This document shows, piece by piece, positions 27,201-40,009 of a DNA stretch of 64,000 nt. This stretch comes from Druceiella hillmani. Its lineage: Eukaryota; Arthropoda; Insecta; Lepidoptera; Hepialidae. Below the pieces are notes generated by a model, which did no database searches, was not told the DNA's origin, and saw only the letters and a program-made list of their open reading frames with translations. The DNA lies in contig JAYKKI010000003.1 in the NCBI GenBank assembly GCA_039881145.1, positions 9,506,001-9,570,000 on the forward strand, in the 5' to 3' direction. Made by a program: the position numbers and the translations under genes. Within the stretch, counting starts at the first letter, position 1, and each line of letters begins with the position of its first letter.

Positions 27201-27490
27201 TACCGTTTATATTTAACTGGAGAATATTCAAGGTCCTCCTCACATACATCTCATGGGCTCGGACATGAGCTCGTGGTGCGTCGGCTGCCCCGCACGCGGT
27301 AACATAATTTTTATTACAAATTATTGCACTATCCAAGGGTAAAGAGGGGGTGACAGAGCCTTTGACTGGTAAACTTCTACCTGTTGGTCTGCGAGAGGTA
27401 TTTTATTTCCCTCCTACCACCCAAAGGAATTCAATGGAGGCATTCCCCAATCCGCCACCTGAGGATGAACTATCTAAGGGTTACCGGCTC
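24290..27490 (-). pseudogene. LINE retrotransposon ORF2 pseudogene (APE endonuclease, RT, RNase H)
   Basis: Read on the minus strand, decayed domains follow the order expected for ORF2 of an APE-type LINE with RNase H. First comes an endonuclease start (LNILQ.NING near 27230) and a GGGVAILIK motif near 27030. Next is reverse transcriptase at about 26420-25480, with SNYR.IS, STVDQL, an AVLLNLSTAFD block and the catalytic YADD at 25886-25897. An RNase H region follows at about 24960-24680, with a QCIPAH...GNKCAD-like segment, then a terminal Cys cluster (HC.NCP) near 24460. Stops and frameshifts break it repeatedly, with no intact frame above about 116 codons. ORF1 was not found, and 27350-27490 probably is 5' UTR or ORF1 junction. 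The order fits I-group or related jockey-superfamily LINEs. The clade is uncertain; the LINE assignment is firm. Confidence 0.85.
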
Positions 27491-27592
27491 CTCTGAGAGA
27501 TGTGTTACATACAAAACAACATAATATACCAATTTTATTTGAAGAAGGCTTACCTTCACAATAAAGTCAGGCAGAAAACGAAAAATAAAATT

Positions 27593-28653
27593 TAATTATG
27601 TCTGTTGTCGATTTATGATTTTTCGAATCAATCTCCCTTGTTTTTCTATAAGAAATAAAATCAAGTTGTTTTTAAAATACAATAGAAAAGTGGTTATATA
27701 TAACAATCTATACATGAAACGACGAAAATATTTTTACACCTTACGAAGTTCAGGAATAATAAGTCGATTCTCATAAATTATCAGAGATTAATGTAAAAAC
27801 AAATAGAAATGTTTTCTTACTCGGTGAAGCAACTTAAACAATATTGCTCCACAAATAAACATTTATTAAGTATGGTACCATAATAAGGTTGTCAATATTC
27901 GACAAATAAATTAAACAAAAAACACAAATAAATAATTTGAATTAGATTGAAGTTTTTTATGAATTTTATGTTAAGGTAAAATCTAGCCTTGGTGAGTATT
28001 TCTAAATGACATTTAATAAATTGTATGATGTTAATTGAATTTATCTTTAACTCATAGTTTCAATTAAATATGCTTTAATAATTTCCCATATTACAGTAAG
28101 CCGAAGCGGTATATCAATTAATTGTTCTGATGATATGAGGCACAATTCGCGTAACCTGCTAACCTCATCTTAACCCTTGTCACAAATGTAGCACGTCAGT
28201 AATCATAAATTTATGTCAGCAAGTATTTTTCAATAAAAAACGTGCGCAGTGAACTTTTAAAAAATTATGAGAAATTGATTTTTTCAAATATCTAATGTTT
28301 TTTCGTCAAATCTTTTAATTTATTTAATATTTAATTTTTTACAACAATATTTAGTTCTTTATTAAATGTTTATTATGATGTAGGATATTAAAAACCTACC
28401 CTACCTTAATGGAATAACTGATGATGCAGTTTCTTGCGAAACTTAGATAAATAATTTATGAGAATATTTTTTCTGATAACTCCGAATATTCCTGAACTTG
28501 GTGAGGTGAAAAAATATTTCCGTCGTTTCGTGTGTAGATTGTTATATATGACCACTTTTCTATTGTACTTTAAAAGCAACTTGATTTTATTTCTTGAAGA
28601 AAAACAAAGGAGAGTCATTCGAAAAATGGTAAATCGACAACAGACGTAATTAA
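27593..28653. mobile_element. Foldback element with about 200-bp inverted arms
   Basis: The left arm 27593-27790 is the reverse complement of the right arm 28441-28653. It covers 'gtctgttgtcgattta', 'aaataaaatcaagttg', 'acaatagaaaagtggt', 'aacgacg.aaatattttt' and 'gttcaggaat'. The arms are diverged by scattered substitutions and small indels. The spacer of about 650 bp is AT-rich without a recognised gene. The 63-70-codon frames on both strands of the right arm echo each other because of the symmetry. No clear target-site duplication was identified. This is probably a non-autonomous foldback/MITE-like transposon. Confidence 0.8.
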
Positions 28654-28675
28654 GATTTACTTTTAAATATATTTA

Positions 28676-28677
28676 TA

Positions 28678-28734
<57 letters not shown>
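28676..28734. repeat. (TA)n microsatellite next to foldback element
   Basis: A TA array with a short ACACAC segment at its end, starting about 25 bases outside the right arm of the foldback element. Confidence 0.95.
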
Positions 28735-28735
<1 letters not shown>

Positions 28736-28739
28736 TATG

Positions 28740-31345
28740 CACGCTTCCAACGTCCTCAGGTTTTGTTTTTATTTACACTTTTGGCATTTTAAGTTCAATG
28801 TGTCCGTTTTACTTTATATACGTAAACATTAATAGAGTCACAGAGTTTGATGGCAATTTTGAAATAAAATTATTGGATTCATCTCCCGTTTTTGAATCAA
28901 TAAATATTTTTATCCTTCTGCAATTTCCAGAACTTCAGTCAGAAGTTCCTGGAAAGTAAATTTCTACATGTTTCAGACGGTAATATTTAAATATGGTTTC
29001 TCACATAATTTTTTTTTGCACTATTTATACAAGGACCTTTATGAAATTGCAATTCCAACATTTTTTATTCATTCAAATTACCGTAAATTCCGTCTTGTAA
29101 TTTTCCGTAAATTCCATCTTTTATATCCTTGTTGTTTTATACTTTTTACATACATTCCACCTATGAACAGCGTGAAATATTCATTTTCAGTAAAATATTA
29201 TCTTTACATAAATTGTTGTATTAGTTGTTTTCTTATATCAATCATCATCACAGCACATTTAAGATAAAATATATTCTTAGACCGTCAGTGAATTTATTTA
29301 GAGAAAGGATTTAACAAAATTCAAATCCTTTCAGTTTTCTTTCTATCTTAAAAATATTTAAGTATTCTTTGTTGAGGAATTATTAAAATTAAATCTGTTA
29401 AATACTATTAAAATTCGTACTATGAGAGTTTTGTGTACATTTCAGCACTTAAAAATATTTGATCCTGAAATATACGGTATATGATAATATTCTATATATT
29501 TGGTTTCAATATATTTAGGTTGTAAAAAATAAATATTTTTAAATATTTAATAGAAATACTATGTAAATATTTACGAGTGCCTAATTGTGTATGGAATTCT
29601 CACGGAGTTATTAAAGATACTTGCATTCAAATTCGTTAATACTACTAATAACAGACAAAAGATGTGAGAAGACACCTGGATATAAAAAATATAATGAGAA
29701 ACATTTGCCTTGAATTAGCAAAAATACCCGACAGTACAAAAAGTAACGAAACATTTTAATACTTGTGTTAAGGTTATTAGTTAATTTTTTTATTTTCAAA
29801 AATTATTTACCGGTTGAGTAAATTATTTTACATATATTATTTTATTATCCTAAGACCCTGACTGATTATATGGTTCAAGATATTTGAGCCATGTCCAACA
29901 TAAAGATACTCGTAAATACAAAGTGTGAAAAATAAGCCATGGTTCCATAATTATTTTTTCCGTATTAGAGCCACTGGGACTTAAAATTGAATGCTGATTT
30001 GAATCATTTTTTCGATAAAATATACTTTCGTATTCTGTAATGATCAATGAGAAATGGAAAGTAAAATTTAACTTTAGTCTAATATATTCTAACCTACCTA
30101 AAAATGACATGGACACATTTTCAGATCCTCTTAATCCCTTAGCTCAGAACTACATTCTACGAAGGATAATTTACCGTATACGTCACAATCTTGGAATGAA
30201 CTATATATCTTGGAATAAACCTCTAAATATAAAAATTACGTCCTCAATTTCAGTGTAATATCTCGACTAAACTGTGTTACCTAAGATATTCTGTTGATTA
30301 AATATCTTGTCCTTGATCAATTTTAACCTTCTTATCCCTGATATGTCGGTTGCATCCTTTTATATAACTTTCTATACCTCTGATTGAAATTTATCCATAA
30401 ACACTTATATATTTTTATTTTATTCAATATTTATAACTATTTCGTTTGAATGTGTGAATTGTCCCATATCAACAGTTAGATCTACCGATGTTCCTTTATT
30501 TTTAATATATCAAACCGAAATTTGATAAATAAAAATCAGAAGAGCATCGGTAAAATGAAAAATAGAGGAGCATAGATTCTCAAAGCTATAAGTGGTGATT
30601 TCTTTAATAAAAAGTTTGCTTTATTTTTTACTTATCTTTAGTTTTGTCAATGAAGTTTAAAATATTTATAAAATTTTGTCTTTGAGCTATAAGGTTTACT
30701 TGTAAAAGTACAGATACAGCCATATATAAAATACATTTCAGACATTTTAATAGGAAAATTGCACGTGCATATATTTATTAATATTTAAAAAATTCCCATA
30801 ACTAACTCAAAAGTTATCCAAACCAGTCTCGAAGAAAATTGGCGGTAACTGAGAAAAAGACATGTGAGTGATCTTTTAAGCTTTCTGGTTTGGTTTGTAT
30901 GTATATTTAAATACTACTATAATACTAACTTTATATAAAAAATACTACTCTAAAACAGTTTTCCAAGTTTTTTGACAGTTTATGAAAATTGGAACTACCG
31001 GTTTATTCGATTTTCAGGAGTTAAATGCTATTGTATTTCACATGCCGGTTAAATTTGCTTATGCGTTACCGCACACTCTCTGTTTATTTAGTTGGTTTAG
31101 GTATTGTGCTCATTTATAAAAAAAATAAATTTCATACATACTTGAGTTTTTACGTGTTACAAATAATTCTGTAAATGTTTAATTAGTTTAAGATATATTC
31201 TGCCAGTGCAATATTTTAACGTCGTTTTGTCGTTTTTTCGCAAATTTAATCATAGACGAATATCCGTATTTTTTATGAAAGCTTACAATCCTTACATATA
31301 AAGCGACATTGCCCGCATAAATGGAAATTAAACTAGGCGACTGAA
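28740..31345. other. AT-rich DNA without recognised features
   Basis: Open frames up to 99 codons (for example 28968-29267) are Phe/Ile/Tyr/Lys-rich, as expected from base composition, and carry no motif. A short duplication of 'accgtaaattccgtctt' or 'tccgtaaattccatctt' lies near 29082-29120. Nothing else was recognised. Confidence 0.5.
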
Positions 31346-31353
31346 TTGAAATT

Positions 31354-31486
<133 letters not shown>

Positions 31487-31519
31487 CATACATATATGTA
31501 TATTTATATTTATGTACAT

Positions 31520-32400
31520 AGAAACCCTAAATACAAAACATTCTGCCAAATAATGTTCGAAATTACTCTCCAAGCCTATGTGAAAATGTAGCATTATTAG
31601 TATAAATTCAGTTACTTTAGTTCGACAAATTTTATATTCGACAAATTAGACTATAAACTAAAATAGTACTTTAAAACTTAAAGTTTTGGACCTGCCAAAA
31701 ATATTAAGCCAAATATTTGAAACAACTTGTATATCTACGACAACCACATTGACGAAATTAGGGACGTTGGTTCATGATTATATATTCTAACGATATCATA
31801 TTTACTATTACATATAAATGTCATCATATCACACGCAAGTAACCAATAGCGGCAGTTTTGTCATATTGTCGATATTTATTAACCAGGATTGTGAATAATG
31901 AGAACCTGAAATTCCAATTCGGTCTCACTCAAGATTTCATAAAATCGAACTCAACCAGAAAATTGCGAAGTCGCCCATGCTGCTTTCTCTCCGTAAAATT
32001 CAAAGAAAGGTAGAGTGGGAAAGACCATTCGCCTTCACCAAAAGAATTCAATACATTAATATTAAACATATGATAAATAATTTCTAATAATCGAAAAACG
32101 TAGCATCAAAAAACACATAAAATTTGATGTCAATATAATTAAAGAAATAGTCAATGAAACAAACGAGATTCGTAACCGTTGAATACTTAATACGAAATCT
32201 GTGTAATTCGTCACAAATTTGACCACTTCAGTTCAGATTAACGTTGAGATACAAAACACAATTAAATAATTATTTCATTGTGTTTTGAAATTTACCCCAT
32301 CTCTGAGATGTTTTCAATGAGTAGACAGTGAATTGCTTCTACGGAAACGATACACTTAGGCTAGGCACAGATTTTACTGAAACATGTATATACACATATG
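31520..32400. other. Unassigned DNA between microsatellites
   Basis: No gene or transposon signature was found. The GC-richer patch near 31840-32040 was checked on both strands, and no open frame or repeat partner was recognised. Confidence 0.4.
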
Positions 32401-32404
32401 TACT

Positions 32405-32427
32405 ATGTATATATATATATATATGTA

Positions 32428-32479
<52 letters not shown>

Positions 32480-32540
32480 TATAAATATATACATATATAC
32501 TCACACACAAACACAAGCGCGTGCACACACACACACACAT
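32405..32540. repeat. Compound (TA)n/(CA)n microsatellite
   Basis: TA and TATG arrays to about 32492 are followed by CACACAAACACAAGCGCGTGCACACACACA to about 32540. The Tyr/Ile/Cys/Val-rich frames over it are artefacts. Confidence 0.95.
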
Positions 32541-32965
32541 ACCTTGAGAATTTATGTATTCGTTGTTTATTAAGCCTGAAAAATTTGACCATATTTCCAA
32601 GTTATGGTCACATTCCAACTAGACGTGACCGGCGCAAAAAACACATTTGTGGCTTCTGTACAATACATTGAAATATCCTTGTAGTCAACTTGTGTCTCGT
32701 AGAGACTAGTTCTTTAATCACTTTCTGAATTCCTCCACATTCTTTTTATTTATAAACATTCTACGAGTATTCCTTCCCTTACCCTATTGAAAAACTTTAA
32801 AATAAAGTTGATTTTAACATTCAAAACGCATCTAAGGGTTAGGTTTTTAAAAGTCGTCTGAAAAAAGTATTCCTTATTACTATCCTAGTCCTTCTACCCC
32901 TATTTATTCCTTTCTGTGTCGAAATCTACATTATGTTTTAATTAGTTGCTATCAAGATAATCAGT

Positions 32966-33050
32966 ACAGACAGTAATCTTTACATATAGTAATTAGAGTA
33001 ATCTTTACATATAGTAATTAGAGTAATATTTATATATAGTATTTACATTT
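32966..33050. repeat. 26-bp tandem repeat, three copies
   Basis: Units of the form 'agtaatctttacatatagta' plus 'attag' occur three times in a row, the third with two or three changes. They lie within otherwise unremarkable AT-rich DNA. Confidence 0.85.
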
Positions 33051-33059
33051 TTGGTTGTT

Positions 33060-35780
33060 ATGCTTTAATTGATGTTTAATTTTATAGTGATGCACAATAT
33101 GTTACTACTAATGGTCTGTTGCAATTTCCATAACATCAGGTTTTTAATTTTCACGGTTTTTGTTCAATTGAATAATTTTCTAACGTATAAATGAGATTGC
33201 CAAACGTAGTTTTACTTTGAAAATTAATTAATGAATTAGAATTAATTAATGAATACCATTAACAACTAGAAAAAACAAACAACTCGACAGTTTCTTATCA
33301 TGACTATTGATACATTGAATTTTTTTCTCTTAATTTTGATATAATAGGATTAACCATATTTAATTTTTTAATAAAATTTATTTAATGTAATAAAAATCAA
33401 ACTGTTCACGCATTTACATAACAGTAAAGTCCAACACTCATAAAATAACTTTTTTTACATAATTTCAGACACCTGAAATATTAGCAACTTCTTATTAGTT
33501 TGAATTCAAAGATCGAGAACAAGAGAACTTTTTAATCCTCTCCTGAACTAGCACATTTAATCTACCGGAATTGTTGATCTAGAATCTACTGGAAGTGTAG
33601 ATGTGTGATCTGTCAAGACTCATCTAGAAATTGCGTGCCGATTTTTGACGGCATCATTGATACAGTTTTAGAAAGAGATATAGAGTTAAAATTTAAAATT
33701 CAGAGTTAAAATTTAATGTAGTTTTAAGAAGCAATCCAAACAGAGAGGTTAGGTACACAAAATGTTAATTTTGAATGAGAAGCCAAGCGACAAAAATCTT
33801 CATTGAAATTTTATATATTATGTATAAAAGTTTAATATGATACAAGTTCCATAACACGTGATTTGTTCTTTAATGTAATTTTTAAATAAGTAAATAAAAA
33901 AAATATCCGGAAAATCGTTTTTTTCTCCGCATTATGTTAAAATAGTATTACACAGATCTAAAAGAATAATTGGTATTTTATGAACCAGGATACTGTTTTT
34001 TACAAATATATAAATTGGCTTAATAGAAACAACAATCTAATTGTTTATGTGATCAAAAAATTATGGTGAGTATAAATTTATTTTATTATATTAATAACAT
34101 CATACCTTCCTAATTAGTCATGTTATTAGGTTTCTAAAAAAGCTGCCGATACAATGCTTCATGCGTACACGTTATTACTAGTCTCTTCACGAGTCTTTCA
34201 CACAAATCTTTTTGTGTAAGTTTAATAACGCGCAATTTCATAAATGTTGTGTAAATACTCATACACATTTGCTACGAAACACTAGGTGAGCGAAGTTCAA
34301 TTTTACCAAATTATTTATATCAGAGAAAGGATAAAATATGGTTTGAGAATTGAAGTAATACTACTAATAGGAAATTGTAAATGTCATATTTTAAATAAGG
34401 CATAAAATATCACATGAAAATAATTTCGATATAAAGAGTTACTTTACTATTTAAATATAGAAATAAATAAAAAATCTAGAAATAGTGTTGTTGAAACTTT
34501 AACAGTTTAGACAGGTAATTTCAAATTTAACTAAAAAACAATAAATTTATGTGAAAATTAGGTCCGTTTAAATGAAACTTGGGTGATAATTAGCAAATAT
34601 AACAAAATTATATTTATATTCCCTAATAATCCATTACAATCGTTAATATAAATAAAATTCCATGGAATTATGTTCCATATAGATAACATTTATTATATTT
34701 AATGCAATTAATTTAATTTTGTATGAGGATATGTAAAAAGATTATACGTGTTTAAAATACATTATTGCTCTTATAACTTAGTTAAAACCTTTAAAAGTTT
34801 ATTAAAGTTATAGTTGATCTTAATGTCATGTAAATAAGATCTTGGGAAATGTGTAATCTTCTTTATTATTGTAAATATTTATTTATCAAATTATTGGAAA
34901 GACTATCAGTCTCTTACGAGTATAATTCTGTTACTATTTTTTTAACAAGGCTGTTAAAGATTTGAATATATTTGATAATATTATGCATAGTACTTTTTTT
35001 TGGAAACTAACAATAATATTTTTTGGTCTAAGTCAATAAATGGTTTTTCAAATAAAATATCATACGGGCTATAGACACCAAACCATCATGAAGTAGTTAT
35101 ATTATTCATTACCATTTAGAATGCATGTACATAAGGTTCAATATTTCACAGTTTTTGATAGTAATTATGTAGTTACTAATAAAATACTCTCTCTCATTAG
35201 CAAATAGAAGAAAACGAAACTCAAGAATTTTTTTTACTTTATAAATAAATGTTTAAAAATATATATTCCAATAAGGTATTCTAACAAAACTTAACAGAAT
35301 TATAAGAAAATGCATAAATTTTGTTTTTCTCCTAAAAAGTTGATGATTATAATAACATGATTCGAATAGTTTGTTTTTTTTCTCTCTCTTTATAACTGTA
35401 AAAAAAATCTTCCATTAAAGTAAATTTATTGAAAACGTGTACTATTTGTGATTAAATGCATTTTAAATAAAACTCTTTCAAATAACGCATGCCAAAATAG
35501 ATCCGTTGAGTTTCCATGTAAAATAATATAATATTCACGACTTGAAATATATACAAACAGTCACTGGAGAAAGAGTAATATATATTAATACAAGCAAAGA
35601 CATTATTTACTTGTATAATCTGTGAACGTATACTAAGTACTATATTTAAAATTCCAACTTATTTAGGAGATAATATGATATATTCACTCGATATGTAAGG
35701 TCAAAAACCTTATATCTATACAAAGGAAAGATCACGACACTACAGTTATATATAGATTCGGTAACATCTTAACAAATACA
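33060..35780. other. AT-rich DNA without recognised features
   Basis: Only short direct repeats such as 'aattaattaatgaat' near 33222-33255 and 'gagttaaaattta' near 33683-33713 were seen. No coding potential was recognised on either strand. Confidence 0.5.
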
Positions 35781-35827
35781 GATAAGAAGTTGGGAAGATG
35801 ACAAGAATTTCTAAGGATTTATTTGCG

Positions 35828-35892
35828 GGCGAAATTAAAAAAAGAAATAGGACCAAATTAAACAAATTTAAAAAAGAAATAGGACCAAAAAT
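35828..35892. repeat. Duplicated 'aaaaaagaaataggaccaaa' segment
   Basis: The 19-20-base unit occurs at about 35837-35856 and 35870-35889, inside the 5' part of the RTE-like remnant. It is a small tandem slip. Confidence 0.8.
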
Positions 35893-36204
35893 AAATAACG
35901 AAGAAATAATACATGCTCTAAGTTCAATAAACAATGGGGACAATGTGGTCCAATGAACTCTTATGTTACGTTGTCAAACTCAATAATAGGAACCATTGAG
36001 TTTAATAATATCACAGGGAAAATTATTAAAAAAAGTTTTCTACTGGTGAAAAAAATTTCATTTACACGAACCGGTGGAATTTTTGGACAAAATAGACACA
36101 ACTGGAAAAATTCCCAGGGAATGGTTGGTGTTTTTTTATATCAACTTGCCTAAGAAAAAAAATGTCTAAGAATGCATTCATCATCATACTATCAGCTTAA
36201 TGTC

Positions 36205-36271
36205 ACACAATAACTATTTCAAACATAACACAATAACTATTTCAAACATACCGATAATAACTATTTCAAAG
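36205..36271. repeat. Triplicated 'ataactatttcaaa' unit inside LINE remnant
   Basis: The unit 'cacaataactatttcaaacata' occurs twice, and a third 'gataataactatttcaaag' follows. This local expansion within the reverse transcriptase remnant adds to its frame disruption. Confidence 0.85.
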
Positions 36272-37479
36272 AATAATGCGTAAACGAATCCACCAAAAAT
36301 AGGATATGGACAAAAGTAATATTCATAAAGCAAAGGACTTAATACACACGAGGAGCTTTATTTTCATTGTGCTAATGTAGCAATGCCTGGATATCAACTA
36401 GGATATATACGCATGCGTTATTAACAACGATAAAGCATTTGACAAAGCTTTTGGTATGATGAATATCCTTAAATATAAACGTCTTTAAAACGAAGACGTA
36501 ATGATCATCCCAAATCTGCAATATAACGAAACGACAAAAAATGTTTCTAATATTATATATCAAAGAATGAAAATAAGAAAAAGAGCACGACAAGGATCCG
36601 TTCTATCACCGACGCCCTTCCTTGCGTATTCCGAATAAATTTAAAAAAGCTCTAAAGGAAGAAACAATAGGAAATAAAGCAAACTGAATACCGAAAAATA
36701 ATATCAGACATACGGATGATACGGTTATTCTAGCAGAAAATATAGAAAGTCTACAGAAACTGACGGGGAAAATGGCGGAAAGCTATGAGGGACACGGCCT
36801 AACTCTGCATAAAAAGAAAACTAAAAGGAAATATCGAAATGACCGCAATAATTAACAAAAATAATAAGCTGATAAATATATGTACCTTGGCGCAAAGACT
36901 GAGGCTTCCAATAAATACGGCAATGACATAGAAATGAAAACACAATAACGCGGGCTAACTTTATTGGAATTCAGAAAGTCTCACAGATAGGAATTTGAGT
37001 CTAGAACTAAGAGTCTGATTATCAAAATATTACATCTTTACAATTCTCTTTTATGGCGTAGAAGCATGTTCACTTAAAACGGCAACTGCCAAAAAAGTGA
37101 ATGGATTTAAAATGTGTGTATACAAGACAGTTTTAAGAACGTAATGGACTATCCATTCATAAAAGTGTGTCCCTCCGTCAACATCAGAGTAACAACATAG
37201 TAGTTTCAAGAAGAATCAGCAACGACAGAAAATTGCACTACCTTGGACATAAACACTAGATGAAGGTACATCATGATGAGAGAGTTCATGAAAGGTAAAA
37301 TCCAAGGCAGGAAAAAATATTGGTAAAAAAACGGTAGAATGGCTGACTAACTGGAAATAATGACATGAAAATGCATAGAGGGAATTTTTAGAACAGTTAC
37401 ATCTAAGATTAGAGTCGCCATAACGATGGTCAACCTCCGACGAGAAGAAGACACTTTAAGAAATAGAATATAATTACCT

Positions 37480-37810
37480 CATAAATTTTAGTCTCATTCA
37501 CAGACAAGTATTTCTACCACTTAGGGATGTGTATGCACAAATCGTGGTTTCTATAACTTTGATATATTTAAACATGTTCTAATGTTAAAACGTAGTTTTA
37601 AAAAAAAGTTTTTTTGAAATAATATGTGTCAGTTATTTACTTTTTAGACAATGAACATAATCAAAGTGAATTTGAGACATTAGAATGTTTTAATTTATTT
37701 ATTTAAATAGTTTAATATGCAATATTGATACATACGACAGAATAATTGCTGCGAGAATAATCCCTTACAGCCAACCAGAACATCAATCAAACTTCGATCG
37801 ATGAGCGGTA
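37480..37810. other. AT-rich spacer
   Basis: No features were recognised between the RTE-like remnant and the hairpin at 37814. Confidence 0.5.
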
Positions 37811-37813
37811 GGC

Positions 37814-37874
37814 CAGCTTACGGTCTTTTACGGTATTGCCTGGGGTAGGCTATACCGTAAAAGATGGTAAGCTG
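37814..37874. repeat. Hairpin with 23-bp arms
   Basis: The left arm 'cagcttacggtcttttacgg' plus 'tat' pairs with 'atataccgtaaaagatgg' plus 'taagctg', with about two mismatches and a 15-base loop (tgcctggggtaggct). It is GC-richer than its surroundings. It may be the end of a small inverted-repeat element, but no partner copy was seen in this window. Confidence 0.8.
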
Positions 37875-38524
37875 TAAAGAACCAAAACACCACGGTAATA
37901 ACAAATTCGATTACTGGAAAGGTACACGACGGACAAATATTATATGCCCTATTTATGGAGAAGGTGCTTTATCTTTAAACCTGTTCTCAATTAGTTCTCT
38001 AAGTTCGAAGATGGTGCTTTCGTCCTTAAAAACCAAGAACATTACACGAACCGGGTACACGGTATGTAAATGAGCAAAAACTCTAAAAACAACGAAACAA
38101 TTTGGTGAAGCTTCGTTCTTCATAATTTCATATGTAAACCGTTATGTATGGCTTCCTACGAATTTGATGAAATAAATTGAGACATGGCTGTGTTGGGAAT
38201 GCAACTGTGTATTTTATGTGAATACGTCAGAGTTAATATATTATTATTTTGATAGTTACCAATGTTTTTCTAGTTTACTGAATATAGGCCTACTCACACC
38301 GTCAATGATGAGCTCGGATGATTATACGCGGGTTTTTGGATATCACTCGATATCTATTGAGAAGCTCTTTGAAACTGTATACTTTTTTTTATATTTCTAC
38401 ATAATTTTGGATGAATACCTATGGGTCGATATTACGTTTTTTTCTTATTTGAACCTAGACCCCATGAAACTTTGATATAACCACACTCTACTAATTTTTG
38501 TACACATAATCGACAAATATTTAC

Positions 38525-38749
38525 AATATTGAATATATTTGGCGTTAATTTTGCAGTAATTCATTATGACATAATTTATATTCACAACTAAATGAAACTA
38601 GGTGATGAAGTGTTATATCTAATTTATTTAAGTTTTTAACCAAGACCTAGGTTGGGCCCACTTGAAGATATTGTTATATAACGAAGTCGTGATTAAGAAT
38701 TTAAATAAAGTAGATATAAAACTACATCACGTAGTTTCCTTTAGTTGTG
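38525..38749. mobile_element. MITE-like element, third member of the CACAATTAAATG family
   Basis: 38583-38749 (167 bp) is bounded by terminal inverted repeats of about 40 bp, 'cacaactaaatgaaacta' at the left and 'gtagtttcctttagttgtg' at the right. Internally it carries 'aaccaagacctaggt' and 'cccacttgaagat', also found in the arms of the foldback structure at 46.4-46.7 and 50.45-50.67 kb. The preceding 'tattgaatatatttggcg' (from about 38527) is also shared with those arms, so the repeat unit extends beyond the MITE. No transposase is encoded. Confidence 0.75.
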
Positions 38750-38784
38750 AATAAAAATGAAGAAATATTTTTAAGTCTATGTCA

Positions 38785-38855
38785 ATTTACACAGTATTTA
38801 TATACACTCTATGGGCATGATAGCTTCATAGAGTGTATATTAATACTGTGTAAAT
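38785..38855. repeat. 71-bp hairpin with 29-bp arms
   Basis: The arms, 'atttacacagtatttatata' plus 'cactctatg' and its complement ending in 'taatactgtgtaaat', pair with about one mismatch around a 13-base loop (ggcatgatagctt). It begins 36 bases after the MITE-like element and may be an independent tiny foldback insertion. Confidence 0.85.
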
Positions 38856-38859
38856 GGAG

Positions 38860-40000
38860 GTTTCCAGCCATGAGAAAACAAATCAATTTAAGCGCCGAAT
38901 ACCGAATCTAAACATATTTTTTTTTAAATTCACGAATTCCAAAAAATTCGGGAAGAAATCTAAAGTAATTAATAATACTAATCATACAAAGTTCATTGCA
39001 TATATCTATAGTTCTATAAAAGATATGCTCTTTATAATTTTCGTTTTAATGGAGCTTTAGTACTTTATTCGGTGTTTTTTTTTTTCTAACCATTAATTCA
39101 TCAATACTATTATGATTGCAATTAACTTATTTTTATAAATAGTAAACGCATTCCTTAAAGACCCTCATTTGGAAGTATTGAGATCAATTTCATCTAAAAA
39201 ATCCTCATGAAATACATGTGTAAAAGCACCCGCCAAACGCCGGGTCTTGAAGATACTACGTGTCTGAATTACGAAAGTATCACTCCTAGATACCGCTCTT
39301 GGTTAAATCGTTTATGGCAACAGTAACAGGTTGAATATCCATTAAAATTTAAATGAATCTGTCTAATTTGCTTTAAATAAAAGATAGACTTGCAATTTAA
39401 TTGTAAGTTTTGTAATATCAGTTATCAGTTATCTAAATGCAATTTTCAAATGTACACTTTCAATTTATTTAACTTTATTGTGTTATGCATATGAAACATT
39501 TTTCAACTTTCTTCTATGAGTGGTACTTTATGCTCCAGAATGAATTTTTTCACTTTTTTAATGCGATCCCAACCTCCTACTCAATGGCAAAGTTCGACGA
39601 CAATGTTTATAGCCTTAATTAGAAAGTTTTATGTCAATGGTACTTTAGTTGCTATTCATTATAATTGTATTTACATTGTGTCCGGCAGGAAGTATAATAA
39701 TTTGGTATTTAGAAAAATAATACCCAAGTAAATTATTACATTTTACATAGGTAAATGGTGACCTCTTGCGAAGAATTAACATACTTTTTTTAAATATTTT
39801 AACAACAAATAACGAATTCCAGTAATAGCTACTTATTCATATTTAGAACTCGATTTTATATTTTTTTTAATTTTAATTTTAAATATTTTTGAAGTGGGTT
39901 AAACTAAGGCCATAGGTTATGGAAGGAGAAAAGCATGAATTTTTTTTCTGGTTTTTGATATTTCTCCTGTCTTATTTTTTGGAACGACTTTAGTGAGGTG
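38860..40000. other. AT-rich DNA without recognised features
   Basis: Open frames of 68-71 codons at 38854-39060 and 39516-39731 have no recognisable motif. A somewhat GC-richer patch near 39220-39330 showed no frame or repeat. Confidence 0.45.
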
Positions 40001-40009
40001 CATCATCAA

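Larger units (their letters stand above)
35790..37480 (+). pseudogene. RTE-like LINE reverse transcriptase pseudogene
   Basis: Read on the plus strand, pieces of the insect 'endonuclease-reverse transcriptase' of RTE-type LINEs appear in order but in changing frames. They are an EEIIHAL segment near 35900; a TGKIPREWL block near 36100; a 'VFKTK'-like region near 36480; ...RIRSI.. in place of the QG..LSP region near 36595; the catalytic box at 36709-36720, which now reads HTDD instead of YADD; a YLGAKTEASNKYGNDIE segment near 36880; and a FYGVEA...KKVNGFKMCVYKTVLR segment near 37050-37140. Many stops and frameshifts occur, and the upstream endonuclease part is missing. It is certainly inactive. 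Copies of this type are common in insect genomes. Confidence 0.85.

Noticed and set aside
28458..28649. Frame of 63 codons that seems repeated at 27600-27790
   Set aside because: The repetition is due to the inverted arms of the foldback element, not to a conserved protein; the left arm frame is interrupted.
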